Shown: piece by piece, positions 35,056-44,914 of the stretch | Position numbering within the stretch: position 1 is the stretch's first letter | Layout of the letters: every line of letters starts with the position of its first letter | Origin: Actinomycetospora lutea | GTDB lineage: Bacteria > Actinomycetota > Actinomycetes > Mycobacteriales > Pseudonocardiaceae | DNA: 64,000 nucleotides | Assembly (NCBI RefSeq): GCF_028737205.1 | Contig: NZ_JAQZAL010000027.1 | Span: forward strand, 1-64,000 | Direction of reading: 5' to 3' | Notes under the pieces: generated by a model | The model's input: the letters and a program-made list of their open reading frames with translations, nothing else | The model's database searches: none | Told to the model about the DNA's origin: nothing | Position numbers and translations under genes: made by a program

Positions 35056-36054
35056 ATGGCCCACGCAGCGATCCACCAGGACCACAGCATCGACGCCGCC
35101 GACCTCGCCGCCCTGTCCGGACGCACCCTCGCGGTGATCGGGTTCGGCAACCAGGGCGCCGCCCAGGCGGCCAACCTGCGCGACTCCGGGCACACGCCGG
35201 TCGTCGGCAACCGGGACGACGAGTACGCGACGGCGGCGAGCGAGGAAGGCTTCGACCTGCGCCCGATCGCCTCGGCGGCCGAGGTCGCCGATATCGCCCT
35301 GCTGCTCGTGCCCGACGAGGTGCAGCCCGACCTCGTGCGCACCGAGGTCGCGCCCGGCCTGCGCGCGGGTGACACGCTCGTGGTCGCGAGCGGCTACAAC
35401 TGGCATTTCGGCCTGCTCGAGGTGCCCGAGGGCGTCGACGTCGTCATGGTGGCCCCGCGCATGATCGGCGCGGCGGTGCGCGACCGCTACGTCGACCGCC
35501 ACGGCTTCCCGTGCTTCGTGTCGGTGGAGCGCGACGCCACCGGGCGCGCGTGGGAGACGACGCTGGCGGTGGCGCGGGCGATCGGGGGCACGCTCGGCGG
35601 CGCGATCGTCTCCAGCGCGCGCGAGGAGGCCGCGCTCGACCTGTTCAGCGAGCAGGCGGTGTGGCCGGCGATCCTCGACGTCGTGCGCACCGCGCACCGG
35701 GTCGCGATCGAGGCGGGGTTCAGCGAGGAGGCCGTGCTCAACGAGCTCTACCTGTCCGCCGAGCCCGCCGAGGTGTTCGCGCACGTCGCCCGCGCCGGCC
35801 TGTTCGGCCAGCTGGGTCTGCACTCGCGGACCTCGCAGTACGGGCAGCTGCGGGCGCTGACGGCGCTCGACGAGCAGGGCGAGCTGGCGGCGCGGTTCGC
35901 CCGCGTGATGCACGACGACATCCTGTCCGGGGCATTCGCGCGGGAGTGGAGCCGGCCGGAGGCGGGGGAGCAGCTCGACGCCCTGCACCGGGAGGTCGCC
36001 GCGAGCCCGATCGCTGCGGCCGAGGCGGAGGTGCGGGCGCGGCTCGGGTCGTGA
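35056..36054 (+). CDS. Ketol-acid reductoisomerase-like (IlvC-like) oxidoreductase with altered active site
   Basis: A 332-aa protein with the KARI two-domain layout. The Rossmann motif VIGFGNQGAAQAANLRDSG is at residues about 25-43. The C-terminal helical domain has DLFSEQAV (the metal-binding Asp and Glu of class I KARI) and SRTSQYG where KARI has SxTAEYG. It departs from true IlvC: the catalytic KGPGH loop is replaced by RMIGAAV, and the first Glu of the second metal pair is an Ala (AVLNEL instead of EVLHEL). It is therefore unlikely to be the housekeeping branched-chain enzyme. ATG 35056 is taken; GTG 35053 is alternative. It begins the core genome right of the tRNA. Confidence 0.75.
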   Translation: MAHAAIHQDHSIDAADLAALSGRTLAVIGFGNQGAAQAANLRDSGHTPVVGNRDDEYATAASEEGFDLRPIASAAEVADIALLLVPDEVQPDLVRTEVAPGLRAGDTLVVASGYNWHFGLLEVPEGVDVVMVAPRMIGAAVRDRYVDRHGFPCFVSVERDATGRAWETTLAVARAIGGTLGGAIVSSAREEAALDLFSEQAVWPAILDVVRTAHRVAIEAGFSEEAVLNELYLSAEPAEVFAHVARAGLFGQLGLHSRTSQYGQLRALTALDEQGELAARFARVMHDDILSGAFAREWSRPEAGEQLDALHREVAASPIAAAEAEVRARLGS

Positions 36055-36145
36055 TCGCCGAGGACCGCCACGTCGGCGTGTCGCGCAGCGAGGATGTGGC
36101 GATCCTGGCGTCACACGCCAGCGATGCCGGATCGCTCGTACCGGG

Positions 36146-36967
36146 TCAGCCGCCGTGCATCCCGTGGCCCATGCCGGCGTGGGGGTCGGCGGGGGCCGGG
36201 AGGGGGGCCGCGCCGCGGTCGGCGAGCATCTGGGTCATCGTCGCCGACTCGGCGGTCTGCGACGCGACCATGCTCTGGGCGAGCGCGCGCACCGCGGGCA
36301 CCGAGGCCTGCGACGCCGCCGCCTGCATCATCGGCAGGCCGCCCTGGTGGTGGCGCAGCATGAGCTGCAGGAACGCGACGTCGAGGTCGCGGCCGGTCGC
36401 GGCGCGCATCCGCGCGAGGTCGTCCGGCGACGCCATCCCGGGCATCGACGGGGTCGGCATGCCCATCCAGCCCATGTACTGCCCGCCGGGCGGCCGGAGC
36501 GGCTCGCCCCACAGGGTCAGCCAGCCCTCCATGCGCCCGACCTGCGAGGTCTGCGTCGACTCGATGTCGAAGGCGATCTGGCGGACCTGCGGGTCGGTGG
36601 TGTTGTTCCGCGCCCACACGGCCATCTCGACCGCCTGGCCGTGGTGCACGACCATGTCCTGCAGGAAGCCGACGTCGACCGAGCCCTCCGCGGGCCCGTA
36701 GGTCGTGGCCGTCGAGCGCCCGAGCGCGATCCCGCCGATGACGCCGACGAGCACCAGCAGCAGCGCCAGGCCACCGGCGACGACCGCCTTCGCCCACGTC
36801 GGGCTCGCCGACCACCAGCCGCCGTCACCCGAACCGCCGTCGTCACCGTCGTCGCCGGGGGGCGGCGGGTCGACGCGGTCGGTGTCGGTGCCCATCTCGG
36901 TGCCCGTGTCGGTGTCGGTGTCGGTGTCCGTGTCGGTGTCCGACGAGGTCTCCGTGCCGGCGGCCAC
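36146..36967 (-). CDS. DUF305-domain protein, membrane-anchored
   Basis: A 273-aa protein. An N-terminal acidic head contains a run of Thr-Asp repeats; a single helix at about residues 60-85 (AVVAGGLALLLVLVGVIGG) anchors it, and the extracytoplasmic part is a DUF305 four-helix domain with paired motifs FLQDMVVHHGQAVEM and FLQLMLRHHQGGLPM. The His/Met-rich C terminus (HAGMGHGMHGG) could bind copper. DUF305 proteins are periplasmic/exported with suspected metal roles. The start is 3 bp after the stop of the DUF3105 gene, so both are one unit. Confidence 0.88.
   Translation of the reverse strand: MAAGTETSSDTDTDTDTDTDTGTEMGTDTDRVDPPPPGDDGDDGGSGDGGWWSASPTWAKAVVAGGLALLLVLVGVIGGIALGRSTATTYGPAEGSVDVGFLQDMVVHHGQAVEMAVWARNNTTDPQVRQIAFDIESTQTSQVGRMEGWLTLWGEPLRPPGGQYMGWMGMPTPSMPGMASPDDLARMRAATGRDLDVAFLQLMLRHHQGGLPMMQAAASQASVPAVRALAQSMVASQTAESATMTQMLADRGAAPLPAPADPHAGMGHGMHGG
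36901..36943. repeat. Hexanucleotide tandem repeat encoding Thr-Asp dipeptides
   Basis: GGTGTC units repeat about six times with few changes in the 5' part of the DUF305 gene, giving alternating Thr-Asp on the minus strand. In-frame slippage would vary the length of the acidic head without breaking the gene. Confidence 0.7.
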
Positions 36968-36969
36968 GA

Positions 36970-37875
36970 TCAGCCCCCGTTCCCGGCCTGGGCCCCGCGC
37001 CCGTCCATCGTCACCGCGTCCGGCGGCGGGGGAGAGGCGTCGAAGGGCGGCGGGTTGTCCGGGTCGAAGTAGCCCGGCCCGAGCGCGTCACAGCTCGCCC
37101 CGACCTCGGGGTAGGTGTACTGGTTCTGGCGCAGCGAGGAGATGAACTGGTCGACCCGCGGGTCGTTCGGGTCGGCGAGCTTGAGCTCGTGGCCCCACGA
37201 CTGCAGCGAGATCGGCTGGTCGAGGCCCGGGTAGGGCGACATCATCGTGTAGTCCTGGCCCTGCACCTTCGCCGTGAGCGCCTGCAGTGCCGGCCCCGAG
37301 ATCTGGTCGGGGTTGTAGGCGATCCACACCGCGCCGTGCTCCAGCGAGTGGACCATGTTCTCGGTGCGCACCGGGGTCGGGTAGACGACGCCGTTGCAGG
37401 CCGCCCAGTACGCGTCGTGCGGGCCGCCGAACGGGGGCGAGCGGTCGTAGGCGACGCGCTGCTGGGCGTTGACGTGCTGCTGGCCGGCGTACTGCCCCGT
37501 GACGATGCCGGGGATCGCGAGCGACGGGTCGCGGTTGTCGTCGCTCGGGTGCCAGGCGCTGACCTCGCTCTCGCGGCTGAGCGCGAAGCCGATGACGCCG
37601 ACCGCGAGCACGACGATGACGGCGATCGCGCCGATCAGCAGCCACGGCACCTGACGTCGCGTGGCGGCGGCCGGTCGCTTGCCGCGGGTGACCGGGTTGG
37701 GCCCGCGCTTCGCGTTCGGGCGCTGCCCGCCGCCGCTGCGCTGCCCGCCGCCGCGCTGTCCGTCGGGGCGCTGACCGGTGCCGCGCTGACCGGTGCCGCG
37801 GGGCCCGCTCCCGCCCTTGCCCCGCGCCGGGCCGGCACTCGACCCGGACCGCCGACCGGACCCTCCACTCGCCAT
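36970..37875 (-). CDS. DUF3105-domain membrane protein
   Basis: A 301-aa protein. The first ~90 residues are Gly/Arg/Gln-rich and disordered; a helix at about 92-115 (VPWLLIGAIAVIVVLAVG) precedes the DUF3105 domain with YDRSPPFGGPHDAYWAACNGVVY and the HSLEHGAVWIAY motif. The conserved Cys and His residues suggest a metal- or redox-linked role outside the membrane, but none is established. It is divergent from argS and upstream of DUF305, an arrangement I recall from other actinomycetes. Confidence 0.87.
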   Translation of the reverse strand: MASGGSGRRSGSSAGPARGKGGSGPRGTGQRGTGQRPDGQRGGGQRSGGGQRPNAKRGPNPVTRGKRPAAATRRQVPWLLIGAIAVIVVLAVGVIGFALSRESEVSAWHPSDDNRDPSLAIPGIVTGQYAGQQHVNAQQRVAYDRSPPFGGPHDAYWAACNGVVYPTPVRTENMVHSLEHGAVWIAYNPDQISGPALQALTAKVQGQDYTMMSPYPGLDQPISLQSWGHELKLADPNDPRVDQFISSLRQNQYTYPEVGASCDALGPGYFDPDNPPPFDASPPPPDAVTMDGRGAQAGNGG

Positions 37876-37882
37876 GCCCGCG

Positions 37883-37888
37883 AGTTTA
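37883..37888 (-). promoter_or_regulatory. Putative -10 box (TAAACT), leaderless start of DUF3105 gene
   Basis: On the minus strand TAAACT ends 7 nt before the ATG at 37875, with no ribosome site between. It forms a divergent pair with the argS box. Confidence 0.5.
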
Positions 37889-37970
37889 CGGAGACGCCGT
37901 CACGCGCCGGTGACCCCCCGTGATCGTCCGCCGGGCCACTCCGGCCCGAGGGCCCGCGGGCGCCGGTCCC

Positions 37971-37976
37971 TAGAAT
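37971..37976 (+). promoter_or_regulatory. Putative -10 box (TAGAAT), leaderless start of argS
   Basis: TAGAAT, a strong actinobacterial -10 match, ends 7 nt before the GTG at 37984. Transcription would start on the start codon. No clear -35 is present. Confidence 0.55.
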
Positions 37977-37983
37977 CCACGGG

Positions 37984-39636
37984 GTGACCCCCGCAGCCCT
38001 GGCCGACCTCCTGCGCGCCGTCGCCGTGGACGTGCTCACCGAGCGCGGCCTCGACACGACGGTGCTGCCCGAGACGGTCACGGTGGAGCGTCCGCGCAAC
38101 CCGGAGCACGGCGACTACGCCACCAACCTCGCGATGCGCTCGGCCAAGAGGGCGGGCGTGCCCCCGGCCGACCTCGCGGGCTGGCTGGCGAAGGCCCTCG
38201 AGCAGGCCGACGGGATCGCCGCGGCCGAGGTCGCGGGCCCGGGCTTCCTCAACCTGCGCCTGGCCGCGGACGCGCAGGGCGGGATCGTCGCCGACGTCCT
38301 CGCCGCCGGCCCGGGGTACGGGCACACCGACGCGCTGACCGGCCAGGCGATCAACCTCGAGTTCGTGTCGGCCAACCCCACCGGCCCGATCCACCTCGGC
38401 GGGACGCGCTGGGCCGCGGTCGGCGACGCGCTCGGGCGGGTGCTGGCGAGCCAGGGCGCCGCGGTCACCCGCGAGTACTACGTCAACGACGCCGGCGCGC
38501 AGATCGACCGGTTCGCCGAGTCGCTCATCGCCGCCGCCGAGGGCCGCCCGGTGCCCGAGAACGGCTACGGCGGGGCCTACGTCGGCGAGGTCGCGCAGAA
38601 GGTCGTCGACACCGAGGAGGGCGTGCTCGACCAGCCCGAGGCGGAGAAGCTCGCCGCGTTCAAGCGCCTCGGCGTGCAGATCATGCTCGACGAGATGCGG
38701 GCGAGCCTCGAGTCGTTCGGCACCCACTTCGACGTGTGGTCCTCGGAGCTCGCGCTGCACAGCTCGGGCGCGGTCGAACAGGCCGTGCAGGACCTCAAGG
38801 ACTCCGACGCCCTCTACTTCGCCGAGGGCGCGTGGTGGATGCGCTCCACCGCGCAGGGCGACGACAAGGACCGCGTCGTCATCAAGTCCGACGGGCGCCC
38901 GGCCTACATCGCGGGCGACATCGCGTACTACCGCGACAAGCGCGCCCGCGGCGCGGACCTCGCGATCTACATGCTGGGCGCGGACCACCACGGCTACATC
39001 CACCGGCTCAAGGCCGTGGCCGCGGCCTTCGGCGACGACCCGGCGCGTGTCGAGGTGCTCATCGGGCAGCTCGTGAACCTCGTGCGCGACGGCGAGCCGG
39101 TGAGGATGTCCAAGCGCGCCGGCACGATCATCACGCTGGAGGACCTCGTCGACGCCGTCGGCGTGGACGCGGCGCGCTACACGCTGGCGCGCAGCTCGGT
39201 CGACCAGGTGCTCGAGATCGACCTCGACCTGATCTCCAGCCGCACCAACGAGAACCCCGTGTTCTACGTGCAGTACGCCCACGCCCGGCTGTCCTCGCTG
39301 GCCCGCAACGCCGCGGACCTCGGCGTCTCGGCCGACGACCCGGACCTCGGGCTGCTGACCCACCCCCGCGAGGGCGACCTCATCCGCACGCTCGGCGAGT
39401 TCCCGCGCGTGCTCTCCTCGGCCGCGGGCCTGCGCGAGCCGCACCGGGTCGCGCGCTACCTCGAGGAGCTGGCGGGCACCTACCACCGCTTCTACGACTC
39501 CTGCCGCGTCCTGCCCCAGGGCGACGAGGAGCCCGCGGGAATCCACACGGCACGGCTCGCGCTGTGCTCCGCGGCGCGCCAGGTCCTCGCGAACGGCCTG
39601 GACCTGCTCGGTGTGAGCGCGCCCGAGCGCATGTGA
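37984..39636 (+). CDS. argS: Arginyl-tRNA synthetase
   Basis: A 550-aa class I synthetase charging tRNA-Arg. Domains: N-terminal Arg_tRNA_synt_N (about 1-90, with [15 protein letters not shown]), catalytic core with [22 protein letters not shown] (the HIGH signature appears as HLGG), [14 protein letters not shown], the VRMSKRAGT loop (KMSKS equivalent), and the C-terminal DALR anticodon-binding domain ([10 protein letters not shown] onward). GTG start from the leaderless box and family length. It heads argS-lysA-hom-thrC-thrB on the plus strand, the usual actinomycete order. Confidence 0.97.
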   Translation: MTPAALADLLRAVAVDVLTERGLDTTVLPETVTVERPRNPEHGDYATNLAMRSAKRAGVPPADLAGWLAKALEQADGIAAAEVAGPGFLNLRLAADAQGGIVADVLAAGPGYGHTDALTGQAINLEFVSANPTGPIHLGGTRWAAVGDALGRVLASQGAAVTREYYVNDAGAQIDRFAESLIAAAEGRPVPENGYGGAYVGEVAQKVVDTEEGVLDQPEAEKLAAFKRLGVQIMLDEMRASLESFGTHFDVWSSELALHSSGAVEQAVQDLKDSDALYFAEGAWWMRSTAQGDDKDRVVIKSDGRPAYIAGDIAYYRDKRARGADLAIYMLGADHHGYIHRLKAVAAAFGDDPARVEVLIGQLVNLVRDGEPVRMSKRAGTIITLEDLVDAVGVDAARYTLARSSVDQVLEIDLDLISSRTNENPVFYVQYAHARLSSLARNAADLGVSADDPDLGLLTHPREGDLIRTLGEFPRVLSSAAGLREPHRVARYLEELAGTYHRFYDSCRVLPQGDEEPAGIHTARLALCSAARQVLANGLDLLGVSAPERM

Positions 39637-39670
39637 CCCACCCGTCCGACGAACAGAGCTGGATCCGCCG

Positions 39671-41149
39671 ATGACCCGCGCCCACCCCGCCGGGCCCCTC
39701 CACGCCGACGTCATCCCCCAGCACGAGGACGGCGCCGGCCCGCCGGACGCCGCCGCGCTCGACGTGCTGCCCGCCGCCGTGTGGCCCCGGCACGCCGTGC
39801 GCGGTGAGGACGGCGTCGTGCGTCTCGCCGGCGTCGACGTCACCACCCTCGCCCGCGAGCACGGCACGCCGCTGTTCGTCGTCGACGAGGCGGACTTCCG
39901 TGCGCGGTGCGCCGAGCACGCCGCGGCGTACGGCGACCCGTCGCTCGTGCACTACGCGGCCAAGGCGTTCCTGACCGCCGAGATCGCCCGCTGGGTCGCC
40001 GACGAGGGCCTCGGCCTCGACGTCTGCACCGAGGGGGAGCTGCTCACCGCGCTGCGCGGCGGCTTCCCGCCCGAGCGGATCACCGTGCACGGCAACAACA
40101 AGAGCCGCCACGAGCTCGCCGCCGCGCTCGACGCGGGCGTCGGGGCGATCGTGCTCGACTCCTACGTCGAGATCGCCCGGCTCGACGAGCTCGCCCGCGA
40201 GCGCCACGTGCGCGCCGAGGTCATGGTGCGCGTGACCGTCGGGGTCGAGGCGCACACCCACGAGTTCATCGCGACCGCCCACGAGGACCAGAAGTTCGGG
40301 TTCTCGCTGGCCGCGGGCGACGCCGCCGAGGCCGTGCGCCGGGTGCTCAAGTCGCCGGGCCTGCACCTCGTCGGGCTGCACAGCCACATCGGCTCGCAGA
40401 TCTTCGACGCCGACGGCTTCGAGCTGGCCGCTCGCCGGGTCATCGGGCTGCTCGCCGAGCTGCGCGACGAGCACGGCTCCGACGACCCCGAGGTCGCCGA
40501 CGCCCTGGACACCGTCGACCTCGGCGGCGGCATGGGCATCGCCTACACCGTCGCCGACCACCCCCGCTCGCCCGCGTGGATGGCCGGTGAGCTGCGCGCG
40601 ATCGTCGAGCGGGAGTCCGCGCGCGTCGGCCTCGCGCCACCGCGGATCGCCGTCGAGCCGGGCCGGGCCATCGTCGGGCCGGGCACGGTGACGCTCTACG
40701 AGGTCGGCACGGTCAAGGACGTCGAGCTCGGCGGGGGCGCCCGGCGCCGCTACGTCAGCGTCGACGGCGGGATGAGCGACAACATCCGCACCGCGCTCTA
40801 CGACGCGCACTACGACTGCCGGGTGGTCTCCCGCTCGGCGGCGTCGGCGGCCTCGGCGCCCGACGTCGATGGGTCGAGCTCCGCTGCGCTCCGTCTCCCG
40901 GTGCGGTCCCGCGTCGTGGGCAAGCACTGCGAGTCCGGCGACGTCGTGGTGCGCGACTGCTGGCTGCCCGCGGACCTCGCGCCCGGCGACCTCGTCGCGG
41001 TCGCCGCGACGGGCGCCTACTGCTACGCCATGGCGAGCGCGTACAACAAGGTGCCGCGGCCCGCGGTCGTGGCCGTGGCGGACGGCACGTCGCGCCCGCT
41101 GCTGCGTCGCGAGACGCTCGACGACCTGGCGCGACTGGAGGTGTCGTAG
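39671..41149 (+). CDS. lysA: Diaminopimelate decarboxylase
   Basis: A 492-aa PLP enzyme converting meso-diaminopimelate to lysine, the last lysine step. Features: PLP lysine in [48 protein letters not shown], and the C-terminal GKHCESGD with the active-site Cys, ending GAYCYAMAS. Between RVVSRS and [11 protein letters not shown] lies an insertion of about 20 residues ([20 protein letters not shown]) absent from typical LysA proteins. It is encoded partly by a 31-bp repeat (40871-40901) also found in hom. The reading frame stays open, so the enzyme probably tolerates it as a loop near the active-site segment. Confidence 0.96.
   Translation: MTRAHPAGPLHADVIPQHEDGAGPPDAAALDVLPAAVWPRHAVRGEDGVVRLAGVDVTTLAREHGTPLFVVDEADFRARCAEHAAAYGDPSLVHYAAKAFLTAEIARWVADEGLGLDVCTEGELLTALRGGFPPERITVHGNNKSRHELAAALDAGVGAIVLDSYVEIARLDELARERHVRAEVMVRVTVGVEAHTHEFIATAHEDQKFGFSLAAGDAAEAVRRVLKSPGLHLVGLHSHIGSQIFDADGFELAARRVIGLLAELRDEHGSDDPEVADALDTVDLGGGMGIAYTVADHPRSPAWMAGELRAIVERESARVGLAPPRIAVEPGRAIVGPGTVTLYEVGTVKDVELGGGARRRYVSVDGGMSDNIRTALYDAHYDCRVVSRSAASAASAPDVDGSSSAALRLPVRSRVVGKHCESGDVVVRDCWLPADLAPGDLVAVAATGAYCYAMASAYNKVPRPAVVAVADGTSRPLLRRETLDDLARLEVS
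40871..40901 (+). repeat. 31-bp repeat inside lysA (copy 1)
   Basis: The unit begins GGGTCGAGCTCCGCTG and ends CGCTCCGTCTCCCGG. It is identical over all 31 bases to the reverse complement of 41918-41948 inside hom. It is read here as [16 protein letters not shown] residues, in frame. Confidence 0.93.
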
Positions 41150-42535
41150 GTGACCGGCTCGATCAACATCGCGCTCCTGGGCTGCGGTGTCGTGGGCTCG
41201 CAGGTGGTGCGCCTGCTCACCGAGCAGGCCGACGAGCTGGCCGCGCGCGTCGGCGCGCCCCTGCGCCTGGTCGGGGTGGCCGTGCGCCGCCCGCAGCGTC
41301 ACCCCGACGTGCCGGCCGACCTGCTGACCACCGACGCGGCCGAGCTGGTGAGCCGCGACGAGGTCGACGTCGTCGTCGAGCTGGTCGGGGGCATCGAGCC
41401 GGTGCGCGGGCTGCTGCTCGCGGCGCTGAAGAACGGCAAGTCGGTGGTGTCGGCGAACAAGGCGCTGCTCGCCGAGGACGGCGCGGCGCTCGCCGCGGCC
41501 GCCGACGAGTCGGGTGTTGACCTCTACTACGAGGCCTCGGTCGCCGGGGCGATCCCGCTGCTGCGCCCCATCCAGCAGTCGCTCGCCGGCGACCGCATCG
41601 TGCGCGTGGCCGGGATCGTCAACGGCACCACGAACTTCATCCTCTCGGCGATGGCGTCGTCGGGCGCGCACTACAGCGAGGCGCTCGAGGAGGCCGGCCG
41701 GCTGGGCTACGCCGAGGCCGACCCCACCGCCGACGTCGACGGCTACGACGCCGCGTCCAAGGCCGCGATCCTCGCGAGCCTCGCCTTCCACACCCGCGTG
41801 ACCGCCGACGACGTCCACCGCGAGGGCATCCGCGACGTCACCGCGGCCGACATCGCCGCCGCGAAGGCGCTGGGGTGCACGGTGAAGCTGCTGGCGATCT
41901 GCGAGCAGACCGACGGGCCGGGAGACGGAGCGCAGCGGAGCTCGACCCGTCCTCACGTGTCCGCGCGCGTGCACCCCGCGATGATCCCGCGCTCGCACCC
42001 GCTGGCCTCGGTCTCCGGCGCCTACAACGCGGTGTTCATCGAGGCCGCCGCGGCCGGGCAGCTGATGTTCTACGGGCAGGGCGCGGGCGGCCCGCAGACC
42101 GCGAGCGCGGTGCTCGGGGACCTCGTGGCGGCGGCGCGCAACCGCGTCATCGGCGGGCGGGGCCCCCGCGACACCGCGCACGCCGCCCTGCCGGTGCTGG
42201 CGATGGGCGACACGCACACCCGCTACCACGTCGCGCTCGACGTCAACGACCGCGCGGGCGTGCTCGCACAGGTCGCGGGCGTCTTCGCCGAGCACGGGGT
42301 CTCGATCGCGACGGTGCGCCAGGAGGGCCGGGGCGGCGGCGCGGGTGACGGGGACGATGGCGCGCCGGGCCCGAAGGACGCCACACTGGTGATCGTGACG
42401 CACTCCGCCCCCGACGCCGCCCTCGCGGCCACGGTGGAGGCGCTCACCGGGCTCGACGCCGTGCACGGCGTCGCCGGCGTGCTGCGGGTCGAGGGGCTCG
42501 GCCGTCCGGTGACCGAGCTGGGGGGTGGATCGTGA
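41150..42535 (+). CDS. hom: Homoserine dehydrogenase
   Basis: A 461-aa NAD(P)-dependent enzyme reducing aspartate semialdehyde to homoserine. Rossmann [13 protein letters not shown] at the start, [12 protein letters not shown], catalytic [11 protein letters not shown] and the [15 protein letters not shown] region, then a C-terminal ACT domain ([21 protein letters not shown]) for threonine feedback. Two unusual inserts: residues near [19 protein letters not shown], encoded by the 31-bp repeat, and a Gly/Asp-rich loop in the ACT domain ([16 protein letters not shown]). The GTG start directly follows the lysA stop; its own stop overlaps thrC (GTGA). Confidence 0.96.
   Translation: MTGSINIALLGCGVVGSQVVRLLTEQADELAARVGAPLRLVGVAVRRPQRHPDVPADLLTTDAAELVSRDEVDVVVELVGGIEPVRGLLLAALKNGKSVVSANKALLAEDGAALAAAADESGVDLYYEASVAGAIPLLRPIQQSLAGDRIVRVAGIVNGTTNFILSAMASSGAHYSEALEEAGRLGYAEADPTADVDGYDAASKAAILASLAFHTRVTADDVHREGIRDVTAADIAAAKALGCTVKLLAICEQTDGPGDGAQRSSTRPHVSARVHPAMIPRSHPLASVSGAYNAVFIEAAAAGQLMFYGQGAGGPQTASAVLGDLVAAARNRVIGGRGPRDTAHAALPVLAMGDTHTRYHVALDVNDRAGVLAQVAGVFAEHGVSIATVRQEGRGGGAGDGDDGAPGPKDATLVIVTHSAPDAALAATVEALTGLDAVHGVAGVLRVEGLGRPVTELGGGS
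41918..41948 (-). repeat. 31-bp repeat inside hom (copy 2, inverted)
   Basis: Identical to 40871-40901 in reverse orientation. It contributes [16 protein letters not shown] residues to Hom, in frame, at a place where homologues have a short variable loop. Confidence 0.93.
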
Positions 42536-43623
42536 CGGGCGTGGTGTCGGGCGCCGTCGGTGCCCGTGTCGAGTGGCCGGGGATCATCCACGCCTACCGC
42601 GAGCGGATGCCCCGCGTGCAGCCCGGCTGGGAGGTCGTGACCCTGCGCGAGGGCGGAACGCCCCTGCTGCCGGCCCCGCACCTCTCGGAGCTCACCGGCT
42701 GCGAGGTCCACCTCAAGATCGAGGGCGCGAACCCGACGGGCTCGTTCAAGGACCGCGGCATGACCGTGGCGATGACCGAGGCCCTCGCCGGCGGCGCGCA
42801 GGCCGTCATCTGCGCGTCGACGGGCAACACCTCGGCCTCGGCCGCCGCGTACGCCACGCGCGCGGGCATGACGTGCGCGGTCCTCGTGCCCCAGGGCAAG
42901 ATCGCGCTCGGCAAGCTCGCCCAGGCCACCGTGCACGGCGCCCGCATCCTGCAGCTCGAGGGCAACTTCGACGCCTGCCTCGAGCTCGCCCGCCGCGCTG
43001 CCGAGCAGTACCCGATCGCGCTGGTCAACTCGGTGAACCCGGCGCGCATCGAGGGCCAGAAGACGGCCTCGTTCGAGATCTGCGACCAGCTCGGGCGCGC
43101 GCCCGACATCCACGCGCTGCCGGTCGGCAACGCCGGCAACATCACCGCCTACTGGCGCGGCTACACCGAGTACGCCGGCGACGGCGTCGTCGCCGGTACC
43201 CCCCGCATGCTCGGGGTGCAGGCGGCCGGCGCCGCCCCGCTGGTGCACGGTGCCCCCGTCGCGGACCCCGAGACGCTGGCCACGGCCATCCGGATCGGGT
43301 CGCCGGCCTCGTGGGACGGCGCGATCGCCGCCCGCGACGAGTCCGCCGGCGAGATCACGGCGGTCGACGACGACGCCATCGTCGAGGCCTACCGGCTGCT
43401 GGCCGCCCGCGAGGGCGTGTTCGTGGAGCCGGCGTCGGCCGCCTCGGTGGCCGGGCTGCTCGCCCGCGCGCGCGGCGGCCGGCTCGACACCGGCCAGCTG
43501 ATCGTCGCGACCGTCACCGGCCACGGCCTCAAGGACCCGGCGACCGCGCTCGCCGACGCGCCGGACCCCGTCGTGCTGCCGCCGCAGGTCGACGCCGTCG
43601 CCGACGCCCTGGGGCTGCGCTGA
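42532..43623 (+). CDS. thrC: Threonine synthase
   Basis: A 363-aa fold-type II PLP enzyme converting phosphohomoserine to threonine. PLP lysine in [32 protein letters not shown], and the phosphate-binding [12 protein letters not shown] (GNAGN) motif. It starts with GTG overlapping the hom stop codon, giving tight translational coupling. Length and motifs are normal for the actinobacterial form. Confidence 0.97.
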   Translation: MTGVVSGAVGARVEWPGIIHAYRERMPRVQPGWEVVTLREGGTPLLPAPHLSELTGCEVHLKIEGANPTGSFKDRGMTVAMTEALAGGAQAVICASTGNTSASAAAYATRAGMTCAVLVPQGKIALGKLAQATVHGARILQLEGNFDACLELARRAAEQYPIALVNSVNPARIEGQKTASFEICDQLGRAPDIHALPVGNAGNITAYWRGYTEYAGDGVVAGTPRMLGVQAAGAAPLVHGAPVADPETLATAIRIGSPASWDGAIAARDESAGEITAVDDDAIVEAYRLLAAREGVFVEPASAASVAGLLARARGGRLDTGQLIVATVTGHGLKDPATALADAPDPVVLPPQVDAVADALGLR

Positions 43624-43637
43624 GCGCCGGGGCGGAG

Positions 43638-44561
43638 GTGGCGCGGGGGGCCGGCGAGCAGGCGGCCCCGCCCGCGGGCACCGTCGTGCGCGTCCGGGTG
43701 CCGGCGACGTCGGCCAACCTCGGGCCCGGGTTCGACACGCTCGGCCTGGCGCTGGGCATGTGGGACGAGGTCGAGCTCTCGGTCGGCGACGGCGACCGGT
43801 GCACCGTCGACGTCGAGGGGGAGGGCGCGGCGCGGGTGCCCCGCGACGGCCGCCACCTCGTGCTGCGCGCCGCGCACGCGACGTTCGACCGGGCGGGGGC
43901 GCCGCGGGCGTCGCTGCGCCTGCGGTGCCGCAACGTCATCCCGCACAGCCGCGGGCTCGGGTCGTCGGCGGCCGCCGCCGTGGCGGGAATCGTCGCGGCC
44001 CGGGGGTTGTTGTCCCCGACGTACCCGCTGGACGAGGCCACCGTCCTGGACCTCGCGGCCGGCTTCGACGGCCACGCCGACAACGTGGCCGCGTGCCTGT
44101 ACGGCGGACTGGTCGTCAGCTGGGGACACGACGGGGCGTGGCACGCCGCGCACCTCACGCCGCACCCGGCGCTGCGTCCGGTGGTGCTGATCGCCGAGCG
44201 GTCCAGCTCCACCGAGGCGACCCGGGGCCTGCTGCCCGACCGCGTCCCGCACGCGGACGCGGCGTTCACCGCGGCGCGCGCGGCGCTGATGGTGCACGCG
44301 CTGACCAGCGAGCCCGAGCTGCTGCTCGCGGCCACCGAGGACCGCCTGCACCAGCCCTACCGCCGGCCCGCCTACCCGGAGACCGCCGCCGTCGTCGACG
44401 AGCTGCGCGCCGCCGGTGTCGCCGCGGTCGTCTCGGGCGCCGGGCCGACGGTGCTCGCGCTGACCCTCGACGGCCGGCTGCCCGACGGGCTCGACACCAC
44501 CGGTTTCACGGTGCGCCCGCTCGCCGTCGACACCGAGGGCGCCCGCGCCGAGGTGGTCTGA
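43638..44561 (+). CDS. thrB: Homoserine kinase
   Basis: A 307-aa GHMP kinase phosphorylating homoserine. Motif 1 VPATSANLGPGFDTLGLAL, motif 2 PHSRGLGSSAAAAVAGIVA (ATP loop), and motif 3 VSGAGPTVLAL. Start is uncertain: GTG at 43638 is 14 bp after the thrC stop, while another in-frame GTG at 43686 would begin VRVRVPATS; both fit the family because the head is not conserved. It is the last gene of the lysine/threonine unit. Confidence 0.94.
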   Translation: MARGAGEQAAPPAGTVVRVRVPATSANLGPGFDTLGLALGMWDEVELSVGDGDRCTVDVEGEGAARVPRDGRHLVLRAAHATFDRAGAPRASLRLRCRNVIPHSRGLGSSAAAAVAGIVAARGLLSPTYPLDEATVLDLAAGFDGHADNVAACLYGGLVVSWGHDGAWHAAHLTPHPALRPVVLIAERSSSTEATRGLLPDRVPHADAAFTAARAALMVHALTSEPELLLAATEDRLHQPYRRPAYPETAAVVDELRAAGVAAVVSGAGPTVLALTLDGRLPDGLDTTGFTVRPLAVDTEGARAEVV

Positions 44562-44914
44562 CCGCGTCCGACGGGCAGGGTCGTCCGCGGCCGCCCGCCC
44601 GGCTGCGGCACGCGGGGGGTGGTTGTTGCCGGTGACAGGGGCGGGGGCTACATTGAGCCCACAGCGACCACGCGCGAGGCGCGTCGGCGCCCAGGTCCCG
44701 CTTCGCTCGGGGCCAACCCTCTTCCCCAGCCGTCGGGTCGTCCCGGCGGACGGACATTCATGATCGCTGCAAGAGAATTCCGCGGGCTCTCCCACCCGAG
44801 ATCGACTCCCGTCGGTCCGCCGGGCCGGAGCGCACCCGCGAGCAGCCCCGCCGTGTGCGGGGCGGACACGTCCGCTGGCCCGGGTGGTCCCCGGGCCGGT
44901 CAGGAAGGACCTGC
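44562..44914. other. rho upstream region and leader
   Basis: About 350 bp. It contains a promoter at 44626-44654 and a long untranslated leader before rho. Long leaders upstream of rho are often used for autoregulation by Rho-dependent attenuation in bacteria; whether that happens here is not visible from sequence. Confidence 0.5.
44626..44654 (+). promoter_or_regulatory. Putative housekeeping promoter of rho
   Basis: TTGCCG (44626-44631), 17-bp spacer, TACATT (44649-44654). Transcription would begin near 44661, leaving a leader of about 255 nt before the GTG at 44915. Confidence 0.6.

Noticed and set aside
39380-42466. Long minus-strand open frame opposite argS-lysA-hom
   Set aside because: Shadow of well-supported genes on the plus strand; no recognisable motifs.
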